A DNA stretch of 64,000 nt from Nautilus pompilius (taxonomy: Eukaryota; Mollusca; Cephalopoda; Nautilida; Nautilidae), in contig JACATO010001163.1 in the NCBI GenBank assembly GCA_018389105.1, positions 1 through 64,000 of the forward strand, in the 5' to 3' direction. Below the pieces are notes generated by a model. That model saw nothing but the letters and a program-made list of their open reading frames with translations. It was not told the origin of the DNA and did no database searches. The translations under genes and the position numbers were made by a program. Shown in pieces: positions 33,916 through 44,155 of this stretch (positions within the stretch are counted from its first letter, which is position 1; each line of letters opens with the position of its first letter).

Positions 33916-35064
33916 ATGGAGCCCCAGCCATCTACAAGCTACAAAACAGCCGCCGAAACAACAAAGGCGACGACTAATCCCTCAAAGGACAATGGGGACC
34001 AGGTAGGAATGCCGTCCTTTGAGGAATTCCTCAGAGAGCTTGAGCTGGACGCTAAGGACGCGTCCAGCCTGAAATTTGAGAGGCGTAGCTCTCTCTTCAT
34101 TACGCCGGCCACTGACGTTTACTGTGAGGACGTCGGGAGGGCACTAAGCCAGGCAGGACTGCTCCCAAAGGTCAGAGCAGTCATTCCAAGTTACGGGGGG
34201 GCGATAGAAGTTATCTGCCGCACTACCCGCGACGCGGAAGAGCTCTGCACCAGGGCACTGACAGTCAAGGGTATTCACCACGTCATGAGGGGGGCATCGC
34301 CCCTAGCGTGGGTAAAGATAAGGGGTTAACCCCTGACGACGGGCTGCAGGGTACCGCAGCAAATACTTGAGAGGTATGGGCAGACGCTAATTCCGCTCAA
34401 GTATGACTGCATACCCGGGCTTCCGCTCCTCTCAGGGCAGAGGAGCGGAAAGATGCTCCTACGGGAACCTATTCCTAGGAGAATAAGAGAAACAGTAGAC
34501 GGTAGAACGTACAGCTTTTCAGTTTTCTACCGAGATCAGCCGGCACCCCCGCCATACTGCCGAATCTGCCGGACAACAGGGCACACGAGATTCAGCTGCC
34601 CAACGGGGGCTGAGAAGGAACAAGAGGTAAGTAGACCTAGGCCCCAAAAGCAAGACACGGTGAGGCAGGCCACAACCTCCCAACCAAACCAGCCGTCCAA
34701 CAAAGAACCGGACAGCCCGGCGGAAACACCGCCTAACGTCAAACAGGAGGACCCGGGGGAGGGACGCAAGGAACCCCCCGATGAACCCCAAACGCCAACA
34801 CCATCGGAAGGGGAAGACGACCTAGTCGTCGTATCCGTTAGAAAACCCCATAGGGGCAAAGGCCCCAAAAGATCCGTCAGAGATGCCAACCCACCAACCC
34901 CGCCCAAGAAGAAGGAGAGGAAGGTGGAAAGGCCCCAGAAGGAACAGGGGGAAAAGCCCCAAGAGGTGGCCACGGAAAAGCCCAACATGGCGCCCACCGT
35001 GGTCCTACAAAAACTGACACCCCACATGCCTCAAGGGGCTGAAGGCATGGAAGTGCCCACCTGA
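33916..35064 (+). pseudogene. ORF1 of LINE B, one in-frame stop
   Basis: 382 codons from MEPQPSTSYKTAAE to GAEGMEVPT. The only defect is a TAA at 34327 in the conserved RGLPLTTGC segment (a single change from a Leu codon). Domains: low-complexity start (1-30), MPSFEEFLRELELD, a folded core with SYGGAIEVIC and SPLAWVKIRG (RRM-like in look), YDCIPGLPLLSGQRSGKM, the zinc knuckle CRICRTTGHTRFSC (C-x2-C-x4-H-x4-C), then a Pro/Lys-rich tail with a nuclear-signal-like PPKKKERK. Expected role: nucleic-acid binding of the element RNP. ORF2 starts 78 nt after the stop. Confidence 0.9.
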
Positions 35065-36101
35065 GGGGTGTCTTCCTTTTGGACGGATCTTTCGGAATCG
35101 AATAGGGAACTGAACACGGATTGTGATTTTTGAAATCTGAATATGTCTAGACGCCTGGAAATCTTATCCCTGAATTTAAGAGGGATAAAATTTAATAAAC
35201 ATTGGAATACCTACCTAGATCAACTGACACACACCACACACGATAGAATAATATGCATGCAGGAGCTGCACTTGCAGTCTAACCAGGAGGTAGATAAGTA
35301 TTTCACCAAATGGCATGGACTAGCGGTAACCAGCCTAGACCCCATAGGTAGAAAGAAAGGTGTAGCGATCCTCTTCCACCCGAACATGCATCCAAAAATA
35401 GAACACACCTACAAAGACGACGGACGGACGGATCGTCATAGCCAGCTACCAAAACCAGCTCCAAAGAAAAGTAATGATCGTATCGGTGTACGCCCCTACC
35501 GTTGCGAAGGAGCGGACAGCGTTCTTTCTGCGCTTCAATGATATCTTAGAGCAGGAACTTAGGTCATACCCTGCAGATGACATACATTGCAGGTGACTTC
35601 AACTGCGTCCCCTCCCATGAGCTAGACAGGCAGGGGGCAGACATTAAAAGTAGGACGCATCTGATGGGAGCGCCACAACTGCAGACCATGTGTTCGCGGT
35701 TTGGCCTGGTCGATGCGTATAGATATAAACACCCAAACGCGCTGTCGTACACTCACTATAGTAAAAAGTATAGTGTAGCAACTAGACTGGATAGAGTGTA
35801 CGCATCTAAACACATGGCTAGGCAACTCCAGGACGTGGTGCACGACGTTATCGCGTGGAGTGACCACTCACAGGTTACGGCCGGCTTCTTGATTCAAGCG
35901 AATACCAGAGGACCCGGATTATGGAAGCTCAACAACGCTATTCTGACCGAGTCGGAGTACGTCGAGAGCATCCAGAACATCTGGAGAGACTGGTCCCTGC
36001 GCAAAGACGAGTTCGCCGACCCCCTGGAGTGGTGGGACACAGGTAAGGACAGAATAAGGAACTTTAGCATAAGGTACAGTCAGGCACCTAGTGCATATAA
36101 G

Positions 36102-36109
36102 GTCTACAT
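36102..36109 (+). repeat. Left target-site duplication of the hAT-like element
   Basis: GTCTACAT here and at 39009-39016. It fits the 8-bp nTnnnnAn preference of hAT transposases. Element D, without insertion, reads AAGGTCTACGTAGAATC at the same place (53176). Confidence 0.9.
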
Positions 36110-36235
36110 TAGGGTGGTCCATAAAATCGAACATCTGAATTTCTTTGCTCCCTGGCCTGATTCTGTTTCCATTTAGGTAAAAAACATTGTATGCAAAATT
36201 TGAAACCAATCAAATAATATTTAGAGGTGGCTCAA
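36110..36235 (+). repeat. Left terminal inverted repeat of the hAT-like element
   Basis: 126 bp ending GAGGTGGCTCA. It is inverted relative to 38871-39008, identical over the outer 11 bp and over AAATAATATTTAGAGGTGG inside, with small indels between. Confidence 0.85.
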
Positions 36236-36242
36236 CAGTCTA

Positions 36243-36500
36243 CAAGTTTTGAGATTTTCCTTCATAGCGCATATTGCATCATCTTCTGATGCGCCAGCAT
36301 GTAAGTGTTGCATCATCTTTTATCAGCCATTCAGTTCATCACTAGACTCGTCTGTGAGAGGTTGCTAAGGTGTTTCCCTTGTGTATTTCTCAACAAGTTC
36401 TGAGATTTTCCTTCATAACGCATATTGCATCATCTTTTATCAGCCATTCAGTTCATCACTAGATTCGTCTGTGAGAGGTTGGAAAGGTGTTTCACTTGTG
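36243..36500 (+). repeat. Subterminal direct repeat in the hAT-like element
   Basis: Two copies (about 36243-36390 and 36391-36500) share GAGATTTTCCTTCATA.CGCAT, TTATCAGCCATTCAGTTCAT and CGTCTGTGAGAGGTTG. The first copy has about 40 extra bases. Subterminal repeats often bind transposase in this class. Confidence 0.7.
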
Positions 36501-36526
36501 TCTTTCTTCCCATATATTCCTTCAAG

Positions 36527-38773
36527 ATGTCGAAAACACGTGGTTTTTACCTAATTGAAGAAACATCTAATGAAATTCTTGGTGCTAAACTCCCCAGCAA
36601 GGAACAAGTGCTAAGTGTTTTTTTGCATCATCACCATATTACAAAAAACAAAGTGTTAGTGAAAGTGCAGACATAGTAACTGGGGAAGTAGAAGCTTACT
36701 GGAAAAAGTCTAGGCTTCCTCTTCAAAGGAAAGACAAAATTATAGAAAAAGTAAAGAAATTATTCAATCAGTGGAAACTTTTGAAGAAAAATAAAGGGAG
36801 AGGAGGAAACAAGAGGCAAATGAAAAAGAATTCAAAATCGCAATGAAAAACTTATTTGATGTGGCACATGCTAATGCGATGTCCTTAATTAGCATTCAAG
36901 AAGACAAAGACTTCTTAAAAGCACAACGAGAACCCGGCCGCCGAGGCTCAATGAGCGGAAAAGACACAAAACTGGCAGCATCTGAAGCAAGATCACAACA
37001 GCGAGAACAAGAGCTAAAGAGACGCAGACAAAAACACACTGCTGAAGCCGAGGCATCTACAAGTCAGGTTATACTAGAAGAATCTTCTTCATCAACAGAG
37101 GTAGAGGTAGATGAATCTTCAGAGTCATCTTCCTTCAGAATCATACAACAGACAGAGACAGAAGGAAGAAACTCCACAAAGAAAGAGGTTTCGACAAATG
37201 AATGTATGGACCCCAGATCTTACAGCAGCTCTGGATAGGACAGGAACAACTGATCGGAATGCTCTGTTTGTTGTAGCTGAAACGGCCAAAAGTTTAGGAC
37301 ATGATCCCAGCAAGATTAACATCAGCCGTTCTAGTGTCAAGCGCTATAGAGAAAAGCATCGTCAGAAAATGTGGACGGATTTACACAATGCATTCAAAGC
37401 TGAAGGGAAAACCTGCATTGTTCATTGGGATGGCAAGTTATTACCCTCTCTCCTCTGTTCAACTACATCCGTTGACCGCCTGCCAGTTTTGATTACAGAT
37501 GTCTCTACTGGAGAAACACAGCTTCTTGGTGTTCCAAAACTGAGTTCAGGAACTGGCGAGAATCAAGCTAAAGCAGTTTATGAATTGTTATATGAATGGT
37601 GTTTGGAAGGAAAGGTTGCAGGCTTCTGCTTTGATACAACTGCATCAAATACAGGACGTCGAGCTGGAGCATGCATCCTTCTGGAACAGAGACTTGGACA
37701 CACAGTCCTTAATTTAGCATGCCGCCATCACATTAATGAAATACTTCTTGCTGCAGTATTCTCTACATGCTCCGGAGATTCCTCGGGTCCCGATGTCCAA
37801 CTTTTTCGTCGGTTTCAAAAGAAATGGAGCTCCCTTGACCAGTCTAATTACCGAACTGGAAAGGACTTGAAGGTGATGCAGCCTGACAGGGAGCGTATCC
37901 TTAAATTTTCAGAATCCAAGTTAGCACAGGGTAATCACAGAGACGATTACAAGGAATTCCTTGAGTTAGCTATTGTTTTCCTGGGAGGGAACCTTCCTGG
38001 TTTCAATTTCAAGAAACCTGGTGCTTTTCATCATGCCAGATGGATGGCAAAAGTGTTGTATTGTCTCAAGATTTGGATGTTCCGTGGCCAACTTAAACAC
38101 CTTACTAAACGGGAGGGGTCTTGCGTTTGTGATGTGAGTATTTTCTCCATCCTTATTTATGTGGAAGCATGGTTTTCTGCCCCTGATGCTGCAGCTGCTC
38201 CTCGAAAAGATTTGGAGATGCTAAGGAAACTACAGTCTTTCCATAATGACCGTGTCGGAAGAGCAGCTAGAGAAAAAATGCAAAACCATCTGTGGTATGT
38301 ATCAGAGGAGCTTGTGGCATTGTCTCTGTTTGATGAAGCGGTTTCAGTACCGACAAAGCGGGCTATAGTGTCAGCCATGATCCCTGAAGAATCAGATAAG
38401 AGTGATGGGTCTGCTGATGAAGATCCCCCTAAACGTGTCACATTACAAGGTCCCATGATTCCACCACTCGAGTCTTTTGCAACTCGCAAGTCAGTACGTT
38501 TGCTGGAATACCTGGAAATCAACAGTGACTTCCTTAATGAAGACCCAGACATCTGGAAAGATAATATTTCATTCAAAGAAGGTCTGAAAAAAGTTAAAAA
38601 ATCTTCCAGTAATCAATGACGTGGCTGAGCGAGGGGTCAAACTCATCGAGGATTTCAATGCCCGACATACAACAAAAGAAGACCAACTACAGTTCCTTCT
38701 GGCTGTTGTATCACAGCACCGACAGATGTTTCCCACATCTTCAAAGTCCCTACTAGCATCTGGACCACATTGA
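36527..38773 (+). pseudogene. Transposase-like protein of the nested element, frameshifted
   Basis: The N-terminus MSKTRGFYLIEETSNEI (36527) shifts frame near 36655 and again near 36800 (to RKQEANEKEFKIAMKNLFDV), then near 37120-37200 into the main 502-codon frame ending at 38619. Landmarks are WTPDLTAALDRTGTTDRNA, ISRSSVKRYREK, VHWDGKLLPSL (Asp), GFCFDTTASNTGRRAG (Asp) and LNLACRHHINEI (a C-x2-H as in hAT proteins). Then come GAFHHARWMAKVLYCLKI and LWYVSEELVAL. One extra A in the A-run near 38598 ends the main frame early; the next frame reads VINDVAERGVKLIEDFN to the stop at 38773. This protein family is common and uncharacterised in arthropods and Hydra. The hAT label rests on the duplication, end sequence and CxxH motif. 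Confidence 0.75.
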
Positions 38774-38870
38774 GTGATTGGCAACCATGATACCCCCGTC
38801 TATGAGCGGATAATACCCAGTTGTCTGACGAAAACTGGGGGGGATCCAGGAGCCTGCAAGATAGGGACTT

Positions 38871-39008
38871 TGAGCCACCTCTAAATATTATTTGATTGGC
38901 TTCAAATTTTGCACACATTGTTTTCTACCTAATTGGAAACAGAAACAGACCGGGGAGCAAAAAAAATCATACTTTTAATTTTCACCCCTATGGACATGGA
39001 CCACCCTA
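38871..39008 (-). repeat. Right terminal inverted repeat of the hAT-like element
   Basis: 138 bp, inverted copy of the left end, ending GGACCACCCTA. The second target-site copy GTCTACAT follows at 39009-39016. Confidence 0.85.
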
Positions 39009-41505
39009 GTCTACATAGAATCTAGACTTAAAGAGGAACTAAAGCTAGAGCTTAAACAGGCCGCTTTAGGGCTAGACAACAAGGAAAAGATACAAGCCAT
39101 CCAAACCCAGATCAATCGCATCCAGGTAGACAAGACAGAAGGAGCGAGGATTAGGGCCCGAGTACCGGCCATGAACGGTGAAGGCTGTAGGAGGTCCTTC
39201 TGTGGATTAGAAAAAGCAAACGGTGATAGGAAAACAATAAATAAACTAATAAGCAAAGACGGCCAGACCCTCACTAATCTGGAGGACATTTTAGATGAAG
39301 AGTCTCGGTTTTATAGTGAACTATACACTAGAGAAGACACTTGTCCTTCAGCTCAGGACGAAATCTTGGCGTGTCTGGAAAATAAACTAGACCCCCTAGA
39401 TGCCGAACTCTGCGAAGGCCCCATAAACGTTAACGAGATAAAACAGGCCATTAGGGCCTCAAATAAAGACAAGACTCCCGGAAAGGACGGCCTTACGCTA
39501 GACTTTTATAAGAGATTTGAATATCTCCTAGCAGACGACCTGACTTTCGTTGCGAACAGCGCACACAGTAGGGGGGTTCTCTCAGAATCCCAGCGTGCCG
39601 CCACCATCGTCCTGCTGCCGAAGGGGGGCGACGGGGCGCACCTGGAGAACTGGAGGCCCGTAAGTCTCTTAAATAGTGATTATAAGATTATTACTAAGGT
39701 GCTAGCAAATCGGCTAGGCAAAGTAATCGGTAAAGTTACAAGTGCAGATCAGACCTGTGCAGTCCTGGCAGGAGTATCACGAATACCCTCCAGCTGTTCA
39801 GAGAAATCACAAGTAGGCTAGACACGGAAAATTCCCTTGGAATAATGCTAGCCGTCGATCAAAAGAAAGCTTTGACAGGGTAGACTGGAATTTTCTGATA
39901 AAAACACTTAAAGCCCTCGGCTTTGGGGAGTACTTCGTTATAAGTTTCATCCGCCTTCTCTACAGAGACATCACCACACGGATACAACAAAACGGTTTCC
40001 TCTCTTCGCCTATCCACCCAACTAGAGGCATACGCCAGGGATGCCCCCTGAGCGCCATGCTCTACGTCCTTACTGCTGAGACGATGGCGGCCTACATCCG
40101 CTCTAATGGAAACATTAGGGGCATAGGTGGCGTCAAAGTCCAGCAGTACGCCGATGATACGACGCTGTTCCTGCAGGACATGGGTAGCCTGCAGGAGGCG
40201 CTCGGAGCTCTCGGGGTCTATGAAAGAGCCTCGGGGGCAAAGATTAACAAGAAGAAAACGACGGCGGCATGGCTGGGAGGCTCCCAGAAGCCGCCTACCA
40301 GTCACAGCGTGACATGGGTGGAAGGCCAAATAAAACTCCTAGGCATCTTTTTCCCCACTAACGCACACACTAACACGCAAAAAGATAACTGGACCGCGAT
40401 AATCAACAAGATCAAGGCTTTACTAACAGCATGGTCTTCTTCAAACCTCTCCTATCTCACAAAATCACAACTCATACACACATACGCCGCACCCAAAATA
40501 TATTACAAGGCAAAAATTATAGGAATGCCAGCGTGGGCACGTACCGCCATAGACGCCGAAATCGATCGGTTCCTATGGCAAGGGCGCAAGCACCTGGCGA
40601 ATAAACAGGTAACCAGACTCCCCAGATGCCGCGGAGGGCTAAACATCATAAACCTAGAGAGCAAAACAGGTGCTCAACAAATCGTAAATATACTAAACGT
40701 CATTAGAAACACTGAGGATAGACCAAGATGGCATCAGTTATTCTTAGACCGGTTAGCTAAGGCATACCGCGCCCCTAGTGGGATGCATGTCTTGACTAAC
40801 AAGCTAAAATTATACAGAGCACAGAAAAATATACTAACAGACTACCATGTTAGTGCCCTCACTAACTGGATTAAGTCTAACATAGACATACACGCAAACA
40901 ACACTGTAAGCATAGGTACAGAAATACACGATCTAGACAAGATATCCCAACGTGAGATATACTTCTCCCTCGCGTCACGCCCTGTACAGGAACCGAACTA
41001 CAGGGAGAAGTGGGAAAACACGCTGAGCTCAGGACCACTTCCATGGGATAGGATCTGGCGCAGCACAGAAAACAGACTGGTGGACGGATTTACATCTGAC
41101 ATCCACTGGAAAATCCTCCGTAACGTCCTCCCCACAAGGGAGAAGAAATTTAAATGGAATTTAATTAGCTCACCGAAATGTCTCAAATGCACGGAGACGG
41201 ACGAGACGACACTACACTGTATATTTTCATGTCCTACGAACATAGAACTGTGGTGTCTAGTCCGAGATTTGGTCATGAGAATTAAAAGTCCCCAGGACAA
41301 GCTTATCGCGTTCTGGCGCATCTTTGGGTTCCCTGGTAGGACTAAAAAGGACTGCCTTTCCAACTTTCTAGTATTTACGGCACAACGAATAGCTTGGGGT
41401 AGCCGGAAGGCTTTAGAGAGTGGGCAGCTCACCTCAACCAAAACACTCTTCCAAAATTACATAACCCAGTGGTTACAAAGGAAATACGCAGTCATGAGAT
41501 CCAGT

Positions 41506-41692
41506 AAAAATGACAGACTTACATTTTCGTCCATCTGGCTAATAAACAACGCCCTCGGGCAAATCAACACACCCAACAACCTCACACCACACAACGATAT
41601 ACAACCACTAAAAATGACAGACTTACATTTTCGTCCATCTGGCTAATAAACACACCCAACAACCTCACACCACACAACGATATACAACCACC
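41506..41692. repeat. Tandem duplication at the ORF2 end of LINE B
   Basis: A ~104-bp unit starting AAAAATGACAGACTTACATT is repeated at about 41609, where 19 bp (AACGCCCTCGGGCAAATCA) are missing. It adds a premature end (RPSG at 41646) before the family stop at 41723. Confidence 0.85.
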
Positions 41693-41723
41693 AACACTAC
41701 TGACACTAGACCAGCCCCCTTGA

Positions 41724-43109
41724 GGCTACCCACCCCTTCTTACATCCTTTTTAACGGTGTTGTATTCGTTTTCTTCCTTTCCTCTCTCCCTCCTTCCCTT
41801 AGGAGGACCCTTCCTTCAGTAGGGCTACTTGTAGCACTACGACCCCTTTAAGAACATAACAACTTTCTTTTTACTAGTAATATCTTTACTCTCACTATAT
41901 TAACACTATCATTAGCATTATTCGTATTAAGTATTACTATTGATAGCATTAGGACTACTACGGAAGGTAAAGTGAAAGAATACGAGTGAACCTCGACGGG
42001 GAATAAGGGGAGGGATAAAACCCTCGCCCCCCCCCCACCACCACTGATCCGACCACAGTCAGGAGGCAGTAACGCGACACCGGGGTCTTCCCCCGAGTGC
42101 CTGCGCCAGCTGCCGCACCAGAACAAGAACAAAGAAAGGCAGCGCGAGCCCTCAGCCGAGGGCCGCACCTTAGGGATTAAGTGGCACGCGCGGCCACTTG
42201 AAGAACAAAAGGCCGGCCACTTCAGCCGGCGAGCGACTAATCCCCCACACAAAAGCCCAATTAGCTCCCGCATTCCACCTCCTTACCCGACTCCCGTCCA
42301 GCCCTTTCAGCTTTTCTTTTTCCCTAATGGCCCAGCAAGCCTCTATTTATTTATAATAGCCCCCCCCCCAGGCGAGCCCCTTTAAGTGGACTACAACACG
42401 CTTCTGTCTCCGTTGATGACGCAATAGGCGCCGCTACCTAAACAAGCCTCAAGAAGACCGGCTTCTAGCCCCCCACAGACCACCACGGCAGGAGAAAGGA
42501 GAGGAGCACCGGTCGGGGCGATGACCAGTCAACGTCCCGAGAGGGCAACCGCCTTTCGAACCGCCAAGGAGGGGCCGCGTCCGGCGCGATGACCATCACC
42601 GCACCGGCCGCAATAGCTCCCCAACAACACCACGACGGGAACCTCCGGCTCCCCCACGAGGGAGAGGCGAAGCGAGCAGCCCTCAACAACACCCACCGAC
42701 ATCCTACGAAGGGAGAACGTGCCTCCATCCACGCGCATACATAATAAAAACTGTAACAAAAACAAATTTAGAACCCCCCCATCCCTCATAGTCCGAGTTG
42801 GACGTGTCAAAAATAAACTGCGGCCCAATGCTACCCAAACTAGTGTCTTAAGGAACATATAGAGAGAAAACTCTGTCCCGAGGGTTCAGCCTGGAAAAAT
42901 CCTACCTCTCCTGCCGTAAATAGTACGAAGGAGTTGGGTAGCCCGCTGCTCTCATTAGGATGAGGTACACCAAAATACAAGCCACAGGTCGAAATAAGGC
43001 CTCAGACAAACAGCTGCGGCGGCCGGTCGTGGACCCGACCCAGCTCCCAACACACATACGCAACTTAACAGACATACCCAAAAACACCTCGCAACACCCC
43101 CACCCCCCC
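41724..43109 (+). other. 3' UTR of LINE B
   Basis: No coding content; minus-strand frames here are chance. It holds the GGGAACCTCCGGCTCCC hairpin (42637), the CAGAG/CTCTG-like stem (42857) and the tail hairpin CTACCTCTCCTGCCGT...AAGGAGTTGGGTAG (42902-42941), followed by GCCCGCTGCTCTC. Confidence 0.7.
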
Positions 43110-43220
43110 AAAAAAAAGATCAAATAGATTTTTCCTAGAAAAGACGAGGACGTCCCACTCGAAGCGGCATCGCCACGGTAGAGTTGGTTTTTGGAGTGCT
43201 CTCCACTTTTTCACCGAAAG

Positions 43221-44144
43221 GTAAGTGCGGTTACACTAACCCAATCCGTAGCTCATCATTGATACGTAAATAGTAATTCCCCCGAGGAACAAATAAAGCT
43301 CGCATATTGTTAGTTAGATATCCTAGGCTTGTTTTCAGGTTTAGATACAGGTGGCATTTGCATAGGTAGGCTAGATCTGTCCCCTTTTTTCCTTTTTCAA
43401 CTCATCGCGTAGTATAGACACCACCTGCCATATTGTAATTTGTAAGCCTATATAGGCATATCGGAGACTGGTCTTTATAGAGTTAACGTCCCCCCACCAT
43501 TTCCACCAAATCTCCGCTTAGCATCTATTTATAGTTAGGTTTATTTTTATCTCTCTCCTAGTTTAGAAGTGCGTGATTTAATTGTAGGTCCCCCCTCCCC
43601 TCCTCCTAGCTTAGCGTAGTCAGCCATTTTGTTTTTAGTTCATCCACGCACGTGGTAACTTTTAGCTCCGCGCCCGTCTGTCTGTCCTTGCTGCTCTCTT
43701 CTCGTGCTTGCCGCCGCCTAGGAGGCCGTGTTACCAATAAAATAGTCAAATAGGCATTAATCCCGGCAGCATAATTTTAATTTCAGATAGCGCGCTATAA
43801 ACATTCAGTTAGCTCGGCATCGCCGATACATCCACCGCCACGTGCTCGCGTGCACTGGCACCCATCTGTCTTAACCGTTAGTCTTTGTGTTGTTTTGTAG
43901 CTGTATCATAACTCTTTTCTGACTCTTACTTACCCTTCCCACCTTGTCTATACCCTCTGTAGCGCCCCACCTCACCCCCCCCCGTTTCGCTGTCCCGATC
44001 TCCTCCTTCTTTCTATCCGTTCCTTCCATTTCCTAATCCACCGCCATCCCACCTCTCTAGCCACCATCCGTCCTTCCTTCATCTCCTAATCTCTTTCTAT
44101 CGTCCTACTCGACTCTAGTAGGTGCTTATTTCGGGTTTCTCTAG
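43221..44144 (+). other. Putative leader intron of LINE C
   Basis: Donor CGAAAG|GTAAGTGCG at 43221. Acceptor either TCGGGTTTCTCTAG at 44144 or GACTCTAG at 44118, the latter aligned with CTCTCCAG in E3. ORF1 ATG is 12 nt after the nearer acceptor. Confidence 0.45.
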
Positions 44145-44155
44145 CCCACAAAGCG

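Larger units (their letters stand above)
36110..39008 (+). mobile_element. hAT-like DNA transposon, 2.9 kb, nested in LINE B ORF2
   Basis: Both ends are visible: TAGGGTGGTCC at 36110 and GGACCACCCTA ending at 39008, flanked by the 8-bp duplication GTCTACAT. The terminal repeats are long and imperfect (36110-36235 and 38871-39008). They share TTTGCTCCC, GTTTCCA.TTAGGTA and CAAATAATATTTAGAGGTGG in inverted form. A transposase-like gene fills the interior. The insertion splits ORF2 of LINE B, so it is younger than that LINE copy. Exact boundaries can be confirmed by the empty site in element D. Confidence 0.85.
35143..41723 (+). pseudogene. ORF2 of LINE B, split by a hAT insertion and frameshifts
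   Basis: Begins MSRRLEILSLNLRGIKFNKH. EEP motifs ICMQELHLQ, GDFNCVPSHELD and WSDHSQV are present. Frameshifts occur near 35418 (DD|GRTDR) and 35580. At 36109 the text is interrupted by the DNA transposon and resumes at 39009-39017 (ESRLKEELKLELKQA). RT motifs follow: LLPKGGDGA, NWRPVSLLNSDYKI, a shift near 39765, another near 39870, then GIRQGCPLSAMLY and QYADDTTLF. From 40057 a 529-codon frame is open through the C-terminal knuckle CLKCTETDETTLHCIFSC. The true end (LDQPP, stop 41723) lies beyond a small tandem duplication. Confidence 0.88.
32921..43117 (+). mobile_element. LINE B: U2-targeted LINE carrying a nested hAT insertion
   Basis: Head ends ATCG|GTAAGT (32998), leader to 33800, ORF1 33916-35064, ORF2 from 35143 with a 2.9-kb DNA transposon inside (36110-39008), ORF2 end at 41723. 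The 3' UTR carries the tail hairpin (42902-42941), then poly(A) (43110-43117) and GATCAAATAG. Without the nested element it is about 7.3 kb. ORF1 and ORF2 wording is nearly the same as element D, so B and D are one subfamily although C lies between them. Confidence 0.85.

Noticed and set aside
34536-35027. 163-codon minus-strand frame
   Set aside because: Shadow of the GC-rich ORF1 of LINE B; the plus-strand frame carries the conserved motifs.
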